Source: Scatosoma sp045643825
Lineage (GTDB): Bacteria; Bacillota; Clostridia; Christensenellales; Borkfalkiaceae
Reading direction: 5' to 3'
Length of the DNA: 64,000 nt
Assembly (NCBI GenBank): GCA_045643825.1
Contig: JAZRFV010000022.1
Location: forward strand, 1-64,000
In this document: in pieces, positions 26,278 to 34,560 of the stretch
How positions within the stretch are numbered: the stretch's first letter is position 1
How the letters are laid out: every line of letters starts with the position of its first letter
Made by a program: the position numbers and the translations under genes
Notes under the pieces: generated by a model
The model's input: only the letters and a program-made list of their open reading frames with translations
Told to the model about the DNA's origin: nothing
The model's database searches: none

Positions 26278-26470
26278 CACGGCAGGTCTCCCGACTTATA
26301 ACGCTTTCGCACGCAAAAAATACAATTCATCGCATACCTGCCCCTTTCCTTCCCGCTTTTGACAGTGAAAAAAGGCGAAGCGTTTCTACGGTTGCGGAGG
26401 CAGTGGGGCAACCCGCAAAAAGCAGTTTCCCTCTTCCCTATTAAACCCCTTTCGCAAAAGGGATACCGTT
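26278..26470 (-). ncRNA. Cobalamin (B12) riboswitch aptamer
   Basis: The minus strand shows the conserved blocks in order: ACGGTATCC (P1 5' arm), AATAGGGAA, GCGGGTTGCCCCACTG, the second CACTG, GCGGGAAGG, AAGTCGGGAGACCTGCCGT (B12 box and P1 3' arm). These match the btuB-type consensus (AAUAGGGAA, CCACUG, GGGAAGG, GACCUGCC). It should repress the downstream lipoprotein and S-component when B12 is abundant. A copy of the dispersed CGCATACCTG repeat lies in the variable segment between GGGAAGG and the B12 box. Confidence 0.92.
26326..26350 (+). repeat. Dispersed CGCATACCTG repeat, copy 3 (in the B12 riboswitch)
   Basis: TCATCGCATACCTGCCCCTTTCC lies on the strand opposite to the riboswitch RNA, in a peripheral region. 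A more diverged relative (TCATCGCAACCCTGCCCCTA) lies at 25597-25616, across the start of the S-component gene. Confidence 0.55.
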
Positions 26471-26491
26471 CGTTCGTATTCAATTTATCAT

Positions 26492-26520
26492 AGTATAGCA
26501 TAAAAAAATTATTTTTGCAA
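26492..26520 (-). promoter_or_regulatory. Sigma-A promoter of the cobalamin-riboswitch transcript
   Basis: Minus strand TTGCAA (26520-26515), 17 bases, TATACT (26497-26492), about 20 bases before the aptamer. Confidence 0.8.
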
Positions 26521-26571
26521 TAGTAAAAATATATACACTTTACTATTTTTAAATTTATATTTTTTTTGTAA

Positions 26572-26602
26572 AAATCCACGGTGGGGTAGCCCCACCCTAC
26601 AT
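26572..26602 (-). terminator. Terminator of the DegV gene
   Basis: On the minus strand TGGGG-CTA-CCCCA forms the stem directly after the stop codon, followed by GTGGATTTTT. Confidence 0.6.
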
Positions 26603-27514
26603 TTATTCGTGATAAAGCTCCTTTTGAAGCTCCTCACGGGTTTTTACCGATACCCAACCGCACGAAACGGAGCCAGGTCCTACGTGCGCCCCGATTACCG
26701 GCCCCATAATCGTTATCCACGGCCTTACACCTGTATGTTTTTCCATCAAGTTTGCCAGCTCTTCCGCGCCTTGCGGATTGTTGGTATGCACCACCACAGA
26801 CATCTTCGTCTCGTCCATGGGTGCCCTGTTCATGTGTTCGATGGCACGCATAAAGGATTTTTTCAGCCCTTTATTTTTCTCGGTTACCTTCAATTTCCCC
26901 ATCTCGTCAAAGACGATTAAGGGCTTAATATTCAAAACAGTACCAAACGCCGCCGATACCGTGGACACACGCCCACCCTTCCGTAAATAGAACAAATCCG
27001 TAGGGATAATGCAATGCTGTACCCTTTGCCTTGCGTCCATCAAATACTCGTAGGTTTCCTGCGCCGTCCAGCCCTTATCACGACAATCCGCCGCCAACAT
27101 CGTCAACATACCCTGCCCTGCCGTTGCAGTCAAGGGATCCAAGGGATACACAACGAAGTCGGGGAATTTCTTCCTTACATCCTCCGCCGCCTGACGGGTG
27201 ATCTCGATGGTGTTGGCAAGCCCCGAGGAAATCATAAAGTGGATAACCTCCTTCACGCCTGCCTCTGCCATTGCGGTAAAGTGCGTGATATGCGCCTCGT
27301 AATTCAGCTTTGCCGTACGCGGGAACCAGCCGTTTGACACTTTTTCATAAAATTGTACGTATTCCTCATCCGAGGAAAAATTGTCCAGCCCTTCCTCGAT
27401 CACCCCCTCCTTTTCCATTGTAAAGGTAAGAGGGGCAAACCAAATATCCCGCGCCTCGCGGTAGTCCTTTTTTAAATCGCAGGTAGAGTCGCTGGAAACT
27501 GCGAATAATGCCAT
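26603..27514 (-). CDS. DegV family fatty-acid-binding protein
   Basis: DegV proteins bind a fatty acid and, as FakB, present it to the kinase FakA. A FakA-type gene is in this window at 61755. The two-domain fold is recognisable from VSSDSTCDL at the start, a Ser-rich loop (HFMISSGLANTIEI), and the C-terminal IGAHVGPGSVSCGWVSV. The length of 303-304 residues is slightly above the usual ~280. I start at the ATG at 27514, with TTGGAG upstream. Single-gene unit. Confidence 0.9.
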   Translation of the reverse strand: MALFAVSSDSTCDLKKDYREARDIWFAPLTFTMEKEGVIEEGLDNFSSDEEYVQFYEKVSNGWFPRTAKLNYEAHITHFTAMAEAGVKEVIHFMISSGLANTIEITRQAAEDVRKKFPDFVVYPLDPLTATAGQGMLTMLAADCRDKGWTAQETYEYLMDARQRVQHCIIPTDLFYLRKGGRVSTVSAAFGTVLNIKPLIVFDEMGKLKVTEKNKGLKKSFMRAIEHMNRAPMDETKMSVVVHTNNPQGAEELANLMEKHTGVRPWITIMGPVIGAHVGPGSVSCGWVSVKTREELQKELYHE

Positions 27515-27549
27515 TTCACTCACTCCAAATAGACTTTTGTTCCTTATTA

Positions 27550-27578
27550 TTGTAACACCCGTATATAAGATTGTCAAG
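27550..27578 (-). promoter_or_regulatory. Sigma-A promoter of the DegV gene
   Basis: Minus strand TTGACA (27578-27573), 17 bases, TACAAT (27555-27550). Confidence 0.85.
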
Positions 27579-27692
27579 CCGAAGGAAAAATAAACCCCTC
27601 ATTTCTTTGTGAAATTTTCGTGAAAAGCGATTGCTCCTTTCAAAAAGCCTTCCCACCACATAAAAAAGTTAAAACTTTTTCCTTCAAAAGAC

Positions 27693-27721
27693 TTGAAAAA
27701 AACGGACAAAACGGGTATAAT
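27693..27721 (+). promoter_or_regulatory. Sigma-A promoter of tkt
   Basis: TTGAAA (27693-27698), 17 bases, TATAAT (27716-27721), with TTGGAG before the ATG. Confidence 0.85.
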
Positions 27722-27756
27722 GTTGTTACAGCAATTTTTTTGGAGAATAGAGAAAA

Positions 27757-29766
27757 ATGGATGCACAAAAAACAACCATCAACGCATTGAGAATTTTGTC
27801 CGCGGAAGCGATTGAAAAAGCAAAGTCCGGTCACCCCGGTTTGCCTATGGGTTGCGCGCCTATCGGCTACACCCTTTTCCAATACTTCCTCAAATTCAGC
27901 CCTGAAAATCTTTCTTGGAATAACCGTGATAGATTTATCCTCTCGGCAGGTCACGGCTCTATGCTCAATTATGCACTTTTCCACCTTTACGGGATGGGAA
28001 TCAGCATGGAAGATTTGAAGGAGTTCCGTCAATTCGGTTCGAAAACCCCCGGCCACCCCGAATACGGCCATACGGCTGGTGTAGAAACCACCACGGGCCC
28101 CTTGGGACAAGGCATCGCCAACGGTGTTGGTATGGCACTTGCAGAAGCGCACCTTGCGGCAAAATATAACCGCCCTGGGTATAAGGTAGTTGACCATTAC
28201 ACCTACGTACTTTGTGGTGACGGTTGTTTGGAGGAAGGTATTTCCTACGAGGCTTGCTCGTTTGCAGGTACGCACGCCCTCGGCAAGCTCATCCTTATCT
28301 ACGACGATAACGATATCACCATCGAAGGCAACACCGACGTTACCTTTAAGGAAAACGTAGGGGCTCGCTTTGCGGCACAAAACTGGCAGGTGCTTCACGT
28401 GGATTTGACCGGCTCGTCGAACAGCGACGTCGTTGCGCTCTCCAAGGCTTTGGAAGCGGCAAAGGCTCGTACCGATAAGCCCTCTATCGTGATTTGCAGA
28501 ACGAACATCGGCTACGGCTCCCCCTTGCAGGATACGGCAAAATGCCACGGCGCACCTCTTGGCGCGGCAAACCTTCAAAAGGCAAAAGAAAAACTCGGTT
28601 GGGAATATGCTCCCTTCGAATGCCCTGAAGAAGTGTACGCGCATTGTAAATTAGCGGCGCAGGCTGGCGCTTTGGCGGAAACGCAATGGAACAAAATGTT
28701 TGCCGAATACGAGGCAACCTATCCCGAGCTTGCGGCAGAATACAAAGCAGTTATGTCGGGTGAAATGCCCAACCTTGAAGAAATCGACGGTTTGTACGAT
28801 TTCGCAAAACCTATGGCAACCCGTCAAACCTCCGCGCAGGTACTCAACAAGGTAGCGGCGGTTATCCCTCAACTTATGGGTGGTTCGGCTGACCTTGGTC
28901 CTTCCAACCTTTCCGACATGAAAAATACTGCGGAAATCACCTACGGAGAATTCTCCGCAAACAATTTCGCAGGTAGAAATATTCACTTTGGTATCCGTGA
29001 ACATGCAATGGGCGCAATCGCAAACGGTATGCAGCTCCACGGCGGTATCCATGCATATTGCTCCACCTTCTTCGTATTCACCGATTACTTTAAACCCGCT
29101 ATGCGTTTGGCGGCGCTGATGAAATTGCCCGTTACCTACATCTTAACGCACGACTCGATTGGCGTTGGCGAAGACGGCCCTACCCATCAACCTGTAGAAC
29201 AGTTAATTATGCTTCGTTCCATACCTGGTATGAAGGTATATCGTCCTGCAGACGGTAAGGAAACGGCGGCAGCTTGGACCTCGGCATTAAGCGGCAAGGA
29301 ACCCACCGCGCTCATTCTTACCCGTCAAACCCTTCCCCAATATGAAAACAGCGGTAAATCTGCCCTTTGCGGTGGTTACGTTTTGGAAGATTGCGAAGGC
29401 ACGCCCGACGTATTGCTTGTAGCAAGCGGTTCGGAAGTGGAATTTTGCGTAAAGGCAAAAGCCGTCCTTCAAGAAAAGGGTGTCAACGCGCGCGTAGTTT
29501 CTATGCCTTGCATGGAAGAATTCGACAAGCAAGCAAAAGACTACAAAGAAAGCGTATTGCCCAAGACCGTGAAGGCAAGGGTATGTGTAGAGGCAGGCTC
29601 GCCTTATAGCTGGTACAAATACGCAGGCGAATGCGGTGAAATCATCGGCATGAACGAGTTCGGTGCTTCCGCCCCTGCAAACGTGCTCTTCCCCCATTTC
29701 GGTTTCAGCGTAGAAAACGTTGTAGAAAAGGCGTTGAAGTCCATCGAAACGGTAAAAGCGGAATAA
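27757..29766 (+). CDS. tkt: Transketolase
   Basis: A cytosolic thiamine-diphosphate enzyme that moves two-carbon units in the pentose phosphate pathway. Landmarks are KSGHPGLPMGCAPIGY, the TPP motif GDGCLEEGISYEACSFAG through DDNDITIEG (about 154-188), and in the second half GGSADLGPSN and HDSIGVGEDGPTHQPVEQL. The full length of 669 residues is normal. Codon choice is strongly biased: the antisense frame is open for more than 300 codons because TTA, CTA and TCA are avoided. This suggests high expression. Own promoter and terminator. Confidence 0.97.
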   Translation: MDAQKTTINALRILSAEAIEKAKSGHPGLPMGCAPIGYTLFQYFLKFSPENLSWNNRDRFILSAGHGSMLNYALFHLYGMGISMEDLKEFRQFGSKTPGHPEYGHTAGVETTTGPLGQGIANGVGMALAEAHLAAKYNRPGYKVVDHYTYVLCGDGCLEEGISYEACSFAGTHALGKLILIYDDNDITIEGNTDVTFKENVGARFAAQNWQVLHVDLTGSSNSDVVALSKALEAAKARTDKPSIVICRTNIGYGSPLQDTAKCHGAPLGAANLQKAKEKLGWEYAPFECPEEVYAHCKLAAQAGALAETQWNKMFAEYEATYPELAAEYKAVMSGEMPNLEEIDGLYDFAKPMATRQTSAQVLNKVAAVIPQLMGGSADLGPSNLSDMKNTAEITYGEFSANNFAGRNIHFGIREHAMGAIANGMQLHGGIHAYCSTFFVFTDYFKPAMRLAALMKLPVTYILTHDSIGVGEDGPTHQPVEQLIMLRSIPGMKVYRPADGKETAAAWTSALSGKEPTALILTRQTLPQYENSGKSALCGGYVLEDCEGTPDVLLVASGSEVEFCVKAKAVLQEKGVNARVVSMPCMEEFDKQAKDYKESVLPKTVKARVCVEAGSPYSWYKYAGECGEIIGMNEFGASAPANVLFPHFGFSVENVVEKALKSIETVKAE

Positions 29767-29789
29767 TCCATCAATGGAACAGCAAAACA

Positions 29790-29828
29790 GCTCGGGTTAT
29801 AAAAAACCGAGCTGTTTTTTATTTTTTT
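29790..29828 (+). terminator. Terminator of tkt
   Basis: AACAGCTCGG pairs with CCGAGCTGTT and a long T-run follows. Confidence 0.85.
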
Positions 29829-29846
29829 CAACAAATTATCACATTC

Positions 29847-29963
29847 CTACAATACAGTTTTCGCAAAGGGCTTGTATACTGATGGTGCAACCGAAAGGGT
29901 AAAACCTGTCCATTCGGTTCCATTCAACGGAGCCCCCATTCCGTTGACATAGAACACCTCCAT
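29847..29963 (-). CDS. Possible 38-residue small protein
   Basis: An open frame from ATG at 29963 to TAG at 29847 would encode a short, mixed-composition peptide that begins MEVFYVNGMG and ends PFAKTVL. Its region folds into two hairpins: the CAACGGA/TCCGTTG pair and the AACCGAA/TTCGGTT pair. No SD precedes this ATG. GGAGG instead sits before an out-of-frame ATG nine codons from a stop. Real coding is uncertain; it could equally be a structured RNA tail of the S41 protease transcript. Confidence 0.2.
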   Translation of the reverse strand: MEVFYVNGMGAPLNGTEWTGFTLSVAPSVYKPFAKTVL

Positions 29964-29970
29964 AATTAAA

Positions 29971-30006
29971 GCGAACGGCGTAGCCCTTATCGGCTACGCC
30001 GTTCCA
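29971..30006 (-). terminator. Strong hairpin after the S41 protease gene
   Basis: GAACGGCGTAGCC (29973-29985) pairs with GGCTACGCCGTTC (29992-30004) over 6 bases. The following T content is weak (GCTTTAATT on the minus strand), so it may stop or only stabilise the transcript. Confidence 0.55.
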
Positions 30007-30055
30007 CTTTAAAATGAAATATTGCCTTTATTTACTTATGCCAATGGTATAAATT

Positions 30056-31429
30056 TCATTGCAATAGCACCGCCATTGCATTTGCAATTTCTTCGTCGGT
30101 AAAATTGCCGTTTGCGATCGTTTTTGCACCGTCTTCGGGCAAAACACCCCTACCATGTATGGACCTACCGCTTGTAGGCCAGCAAATTTCCGCCGTTGTC
30201 AGCTTAATCGCATCCAGCTTTATACCCAAATAATAGGTGGTTTGCATAATGCCTTTTCCGTAGGTTTTGGCAACGCCAGCACGCTCCACCAAGCAAATAT
30301 TCGAAAAGTTGACCGCACCGTAATCCACCATTGCACCAATCAAACACTCCGACGCGGATGCCGTGCCCTCGTCCGCAAGCACGTAAATACGGCTGTCGGA
30401 AGAAAAATACTCCCCGTATACGTTACGGCTTGCCTTGAAAATTTCTTCGTCGTCCTTATACTTTGCCACCGCCACAATCGGTTTTTTATCCGTAGCATTT
30501 TTACAAAAATACCCTGCGATTTCTTGCATGGTATTGAGGTACCCACCGCCGTTGTCGCGCAAATCCAAAACGAGGTTTTTCTTCCCATCCGTTTTAAACT
30601 GTGCCATTGCCGTCGCAAAGGGTTTTTCCGTCCCCTCACCAAACTGTATTAAACGGATATACGCCGTATCCTCGTCCAAGCAAGCAAGCGGATTGCCAAC
30701 CTCCGTCCACTCGTCCGCATTTTTACCCGTAAAACCGTACGCAGTCGTACTCGTGCGATAGAAGACGTAATTTTCCACGTACGATTCCCTCGTAATCGGG
30801 AAGGTCTTCACCTCATCCCCACGGCGCACGCTTATAAAAAATTGTTCGCCCTCTGCCATTGTGTTTAAAAAGGTGGAAAAATCCGCAAACACCTCGCTTT
30901 CCGTCAGCTCGGTTTCTTTTTTGCCATACGCAAAGAGCTTATCCCCTTCCTGGAAGCCAGCCTGTGCCGCAGGGGAATTTCCAGCCACGCGCACGACCAA
31001 CATTTGGTCTTCACCGTTTTCGTCCTTCGTTTGGAAGGACAATCCAATGCCAATTCGTTTCCCTGCCAACTCCCCCTGCGCCGCGCGTTGCTCGTCCGCA
31101 GTCATATATAAGGAATAGGCGTCTAACAGCTCGTAATTGATACCGTCGAACACAGCGCCGTAAAACTCCTCATCAGTAACGTCTTGGTAGTAATGCTTTT
31201 GAATCGCCCTACGCACCTTCATCAAGGTACGCATTTCACTATCCAAGGAAAACCACACCGCAAAGCCGCCTAAAACAAAACACGCCACCGCCATAATAAT
31301 AGCGGTAACAGCGCGCATCGTTTTGGGCTGTTTCTTTGATTTTGAAGGGGGCATGTACGGGTTTACGCCCGTTTTTTCCTCATTTTTCCCTTCTTCCTTC
31401 GTAGGAATATCATCAAAAAAATCATCCAT
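30056..31429 (-). CDS. S41 family C-terminal processing protease with PDZ domain
   Basis: A membrane-anchored serine protease of the CtpA/CtpB type. A cytoplasmic N-terminus of about 37 residues precedes one membrane helix (VTAIIMAVACFVLGGFAVWF). Then come a PDZ domain (about 130-215, with AGNSPAAQAGFQEGDKLF) and the S41 catalytic domain. The nucleophile lies in EGTASASECLIGAM and the general base Lys in AKTYGKGIMQ. The length of 457 residues fits. Such proteases process secreted or signalling proteins such as SpoIVFA; the target here is unknown. A PucR-type regulator is encoded 47 bases upstream on the same strand. Confidence 0.92.
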   Translation of the reverse strand: MDDFFDDIPTKEEGKNEEKTGVNPYMPPSKSKKQPKTMRAVTAIIMAVACFVLGGFAVWFSLDSEMRTLMKVRRAIQKHYYQDVTDEEFYGAVFDGINYELLDAYSLYMTADEQRAAQGELAGKRIGIGLSFQTKDENGEDQMLVVRVAGNSPAAQAGFQEGDKLFAYGKKETELTESEVFADFSTFLNTMAEGEQFFISVRRGDEVKTFPITRESYVENYVFYRTSTTAYGFTGKNADEWTEVGNPLACLDEDTAYIRLIQFGEGTEKPFATAMAQFKTDGKKNLVLDLRDNGGGYLNTMQEIAGYFCKNATDKKPIVAVAKYKDDEEIFKASRNVYGEYFSSDSRIYVLADEGTASASECLIGAMVDYGAVNFSNICLVERAGVAKTYGKGIMQTTYYLGIKLDAIKLTTAEICWPTSGRSIHGRGVLPEDGAKTIANGNFTDEEIANAMAVLLQ

Positions 31430-31476
31430 CTATATTCACTTTCTCCTAACTTTATGTACAGCCGTTCCCCCTGCCG

Positions 31477-32493
31477 TTATTTACGCAACAGCTTATGCAA
31501 AATCGTCAACACACGGAAGGAAACCGCGTCGGGGAAGGCGCGGATATTCAAACCCGTCGCTTTCTCAATCTTATCCAAACGATACAAAAGGGTGTTTCTA
31601 TGCATGTACAAATTACGAGAGGTTTCGCTGACGTTCAAGCTGCTTTGCAAAAATGCCTCCGCAGTATTCAGCATTTCCTCGTCGTCAAAAATTTCCTTGA
31701 TATTATCATTGGAAAGCTCCGTGAAATATTCCACAAGTTTCCCTTCAGGCACGCTTTCGAGCATCTTCACAAGGATAAATTCTCTGTACGAATGCACGTT
31801 GCCGCTGACGTTGAACACATCCGCATAGCGAAGCGCGTTTTCCGCGCCCGTGTACGAAATCGCCGCGTCCTTCAAATCCTTCACAATCGGACCGACACCC
31901 GCGCGGGCATCAATACCAAGCTCTTCTTTTAAGGATTGCACCAAGAATTCCGCATAATCCACCGTGGAAGGGCCTTCCTCCATATCCGCACCGACAAAAC
32001 GAAGCAATACACAGGTATCCTCGCCCATTTTCACCGCCGTATCCAGGCTGTTGCCGCCGTACTGTTCCAAAACCGCCAAGGCTTCCTGCATGTGCTTATC
32101 CACGCGAAGGGCAATCACAAAGCACGCCATATCACGCACGGAATATTTCGTCGTATATTTATAAACCGCCATCGAGGAGCTTTCCCCCGTCAAAATACGT
32201 TTTAACTGCGCCGTTTTCGACAATTCCGTCTCACGTTCGACAAAACTTTCCAAATATGCAGGTAAAAGCTGGGCGTAGCGTTTTTCTTCCCCGCCTGCGC
32301 CGTTTAATACACCGATATAGCCCACACCTTTGTATAAAAAACGGAAATAGGTGTATTGACCGTCCTCCGTCCATGTTTCAAACGGATATTCGCATACGGG
32401 AACCCCCTCCAAACGGGAATTTTCCGTATAAAACAACACCTTTAACCCTAATTTTTGTTCAAGCTCTGCGCCAATTTTTGCCAACTCGGACAT
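31477..32493 (-). CDS. PucR/CdaR-type transcriptional regulator
   Basis: The C-terminal ~60 residues form the PucR helix-turn-helix (ETSRNLYMHRNTLLYRLDKIEKATGLNIR), typical of purine-catabolism and sugar-diacid regulators. About 270 residues of GGDEF-like or sensor domain precede it, with no recognisable ligand motif. I start at the ATG at 32493, with AGGAGG six bases upstream; the longer frame lacks a site. The promoter is at 32550-32578. It may regulate the adjacent protease gene, but this is only inferred from position. Confidence 0.85.
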   Translation of the reverse strand: MSELAKIGAELEQKLGLKVLFYTENSRLEGVPVCEYPFETWTEDGQYTYFRFLYKGVGYIGVLNGAGGEEKRYAQLLPAYLESFVERETELSKTAQLKRILTGESSSMAVYKYTTKYSVRDMACFVIALRVDKHMQEALAVLEQYGGNSLDTAVKMGEDTCVLLRFVGADMEEGPSTVDYAEFLVQSLKEELGIDARAGVGPIVKDLKDAAISYTGAENALRYADVFNVSGNVHSYREFILVKMLESVPEGKLVEYFTELSNDNIKEIFDDEEMLNTAEAFLQSSLNVSETSRNLYMHRNTLLYRLDKIEKATGLNIRAFPDAVSFRVLTILHKLLRK

Positions 32494-32549
32494 CCTAACC
32501 CTCCTGCGGTATGCACGCCTCACCGCGCGCATATAATATCCATATTACC

Positions 32550-32578
32550 ATTATACCGTAAACGCGATTTTTTTTCAA
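32550..32578 (-). promoter_or_regulatory. Sigma-A promoter of the PucR-type regulator
   Basis: Minus strand TTGAAA (32578-32573), 17 bases, TATAAT (32555-32550). Confidence 0.8.
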
Positions 32579-32702
32579 GAGTTTTTCGGGAATTTTCACC
32601 ATTACGTTACAGAATATTTTCTTTATTTTTGCGCGCGCGTATAAAATGAGTAAAAAAGCGATTTTTTTCAAAGAAATTTTATAAATAATTTGCATTTAAG
32701 TA

Positions 32703-32731
32703 TTGACAAGCAAAATCAAAAGTGTTATAAT
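32703..32731 (+). promoter_or_regulatory. Consensus sigma-A promoter of the abundant membrane protein
   Basis: TTGACA (32703-32708), 17 bases, TATAAT (32726-32731): perfect consensus. The remainder of the ~345-base divergent gap (32494-32838) holds the opposite promoter, AT-rich DNA and a ~100-base 5' leader with a small hairpin (ATTTTC/GAAAAT near 32790). Confidence 0.9.
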
Positions 32732-32838
32732 ACTGTAAAAGAATTGTCTATATTTTGCGGTAGAGCATTTTGTTTCGCTTTGAACGGAATTTTCACCTCG
32801 AAAATGGACTGTAAAAATAATTTTTCAGGAGTTTTGTT

Positions 32839-34047
32839 ATGAGCAACATGAACCAAAACGCAGTGGCGACGGAAGAAGCCCCCAAGAAAAACGTTGGCTA
32901 TCGTCTCTTTGCTGTATTGTTGATTGCTGTTTGTGCTTTGGCATTCGCAGTTCTTCAATACAACGTACTTTTCTTCTCGGTAGCAGAAGCTAACTTGCTT
33001 ACCGTTGTAACGGAAGTACTCGGCGGCGCAGCATTCGAAGGCGAAATGATCGCTACGATCTATTCCTTCACGATGTACGCATTTATCGCAGGCGTTGCAC
33101 TCGCGGCTATCTTCGCTTTGATGGCGATTTTCACCGCAAAGAAAGCACCCGCATTTGTACGTACCTCCCTTTTCTTCTTGGCTGCTGGCGCTATGTTTAA
33201 CAGCCTTACCTATTCCGTAGCAGCTGAAGGCGCTATCGAAACGTTCAGCTTGGCTATCGCAGGCGGCGCTACCTTCCTTTATTTCCTCTTCGCAACGAAG
33301 AAGGCTGGTTCGGTTGCTGTTCTTTACTTTGTACAGGCAATCATCTCTACGGTTGTTGCCGTATTGTTCACGAGCCCTATCGCCGAAGTTATCGGTGAAA
33401 CCCTTGCGCTTGTTGGTTTCGTTGTATTGACGCTTAACGCAGTAATCTCCGTTGGTCGCATGACGAGAGCAGGCGGCATCGTATTCGACCTCGTTCGCTA
33501 CATCGTTGCTTTGCTTATCGCTGTTGTTCTTTTGAAGGTTACCAGCGACATCCTCGCAATCGTTGCAGCTGCTGCTATCGTGGTTCAAATCATCATCACG
33601 ATTATCCAGCTTATCGCTTCCAAGACGGTTGACGTTGAAAGCATCCGTGAAGAAGCTGCTCAAGAAGTTACCAGCACTTTCCACATGGAAGAATTTGTAG
33701 AAGCTTATCCTTACGAAGGCGGCCCCGTTGCAGGCGTTATGATGGCAGAAGAAGTGAACCCTACCTTCCTTCCTCACGAACCCCACGTAACCACCGCTGG
33801 CTACGATTTCTACAACTGCAAGAGCTTTGATCCCTTCATCGCTACGTTGGATATGGCGGAAAGAAACGAATTCACCGAACTCTTCATCTTGAAATTCAAA
33901 GGCACGATGAACGAGCTTCCCGACTACGTTGTAGGCGGCGACAACAAAGAATTCTTCCGTAAGATCTTCATCTATCTTGGTCAATACCGTGACAGAATGT
34001 CCCAGGCATTGCTTATGAAGATGTATCAATTCTCGATGAAAATCTAA
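32839..34047 (+). CDS. Uncharacterised, probably highly expressed multi-spanning membrane protein
   Basis: I do not recognise this 402-residue protein. After a polar start it has about seven or eight Ala/Val-rich membrane helices (residues 20-270), then a soluble C-terminal domain of about 120 residues with the core SFDPFIATLDMAERNEFTELFILKFKG and PDYVVGGDNKEFFRKIFIYLGQYRDR. The promoter is perfect consensus and the start has CAGGAG. The codon use avoids TTA, CTA and TCA completely, which leaves an antisense frame open over the whole gene. Both features point to a very abundant protein. It ends at a strong terminator. Single-gene unit. Confidence 0.75.
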   Translation: MSNMNQNAVATEEAPKKNVGYRLFAVLLIAVCALAFAVLQYNVLFFSVAEANLLTVVTEVLGGAAFEGEMIATIYSFTMYAFIAGVALAAIFALMAIFTAKKAPAFVRTSLFFLAAGAMFNSLTYSVAAEGAIETFSLAIAGGATFLYFLFATKKAGSVAVLYFVQAIISTVVAVLFTSPIAEVIGETLALVGFVVLTLNAVISVGRMTRAGGIVFDLVRYIVALLIAVVLLKVTSDILAIVAAAAIVVQIIITIIQLIASKTVDVESIREEAAQEVTSTFHMEEFVEAYPYEGGPVAGVMMAEEVNPTFLPHEPHVTTAGYDFYNCKSFDPFIATLDMAERNEFTELFILKFKGTMNELPDYVVGGDNKEFFRKIFIYLGQYRDRMSQALLMKMYQFSMKI

Positions 34048-34069
34048 ATAACAAACTACCTTAAATACA

Positions 34070-34100
34070 GCGAGCCGACCAATTAGGTCGGCTCGTATTT
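34070..34100 (+). terminator. Rho-independent terminator
   Basis: GAGCCGACC (34072-34080), loop AATTA, GGTCGGCTC (34086-34094), then GTATTTTATT. Confidence 0.85.
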
Positions 34101-34146
34101 TATTCTATTTTTCCGCAAATCTCCACCTGCTATATTTTGTAAAAGT

Positions 34147-34176
34147 AAAAGCCAACCGTTTAGGTTGGCTCTCTTT
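34147..34176 (-). terminator. Terminator of the sigma-factor operon
   Basis: On the minus strand GCCAACC (34169-34163) pairs with GGTTGGC (34157-34151), followed by TTTTACTTTT, directly after the last gene. Confidence 0.8.
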
Positions 34177-34177
34177 T

Positions 34178-34546
34178 TTACAGTTTTATTTTTGCGACAA
34201 TACCGTCCGCTTCTGCAAAGATTTGCCCTTCGCAAAGGGAATTTACAAGGAACAATCCCCTACCGCCTTCCGCGTATAACCCCGAACAAACAATGGTTTC
34301 AGGCAACTCGAAAAAACGATCGGACAAGGCTTTTAAAGAAATCACTCCTTCCATAAGTTTCACAAAAAGCCCTGCCTTTCCGTCCGTATACTTTAACACG
34401 TTTCCCACAAGCTCACACGCAATCAGCTTGCAATCAAACACCTTTTCCCGTTCTACCTTCCACGCCGTAAGAACTTCGCAAAGCCCCTCCAACGCCGTTT
34501 GCAAGGAGGCGTAGTCGGTTACTTCAAATACCTTGATATTTTCCAT
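34178..34546 (-). CDS. Anti-sigma factor, GHKL ATPase (RsbW/SpoIIAB-like)
   Basis: A 122-residue histidine-kinase-like ATPase domain. The N-box is ACELVGNVLKYT, with the Mg-binding Asn present, and the G2 loop is GGRGLFLVN. The usual DxGxG G1 box is not clear (ISLKALSDRF stands in its place). Such proteins hold a sigma factor and phosphorylate a STAS antagonist. I start at the ATG at 34546, with GGAGGGG upstream. An overlapping GTG at 34564 (GTGA with the sigma stop) has no site. It is last in the four-gene module STAS-ATPase-sigma-ATPase. Confidence 0.8.
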   Translation of the reverse strand: MENIKVFEVTDYASLQTALEGLCEVLTAWKVEREKVFDCKLIACELVGNVLKYTDGKAGLFVKLMEGVISLKALSDRFFELPETIVCSGLYAEGGRGLFLVNSLCEGQIFAEADGIVAKIKL

Positions 34547-34560
34547 AATCCCCTCCGCGC

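Noticed and set aside
26127..26579. 150-residue minus-strand frame
   Set aside because: It covers the promoter, cobalamin aptamer and attenuator; the RNA explains the region.
27640..28644. 334-residue minus-strand frame
   Set aside because: In-register antisense of tkt.
32725..34029. 434-residue minus-strand open frame
   Set aside because: Antisense, in register, to the membrane protein at 32839, which has promoter, SD and terminator.
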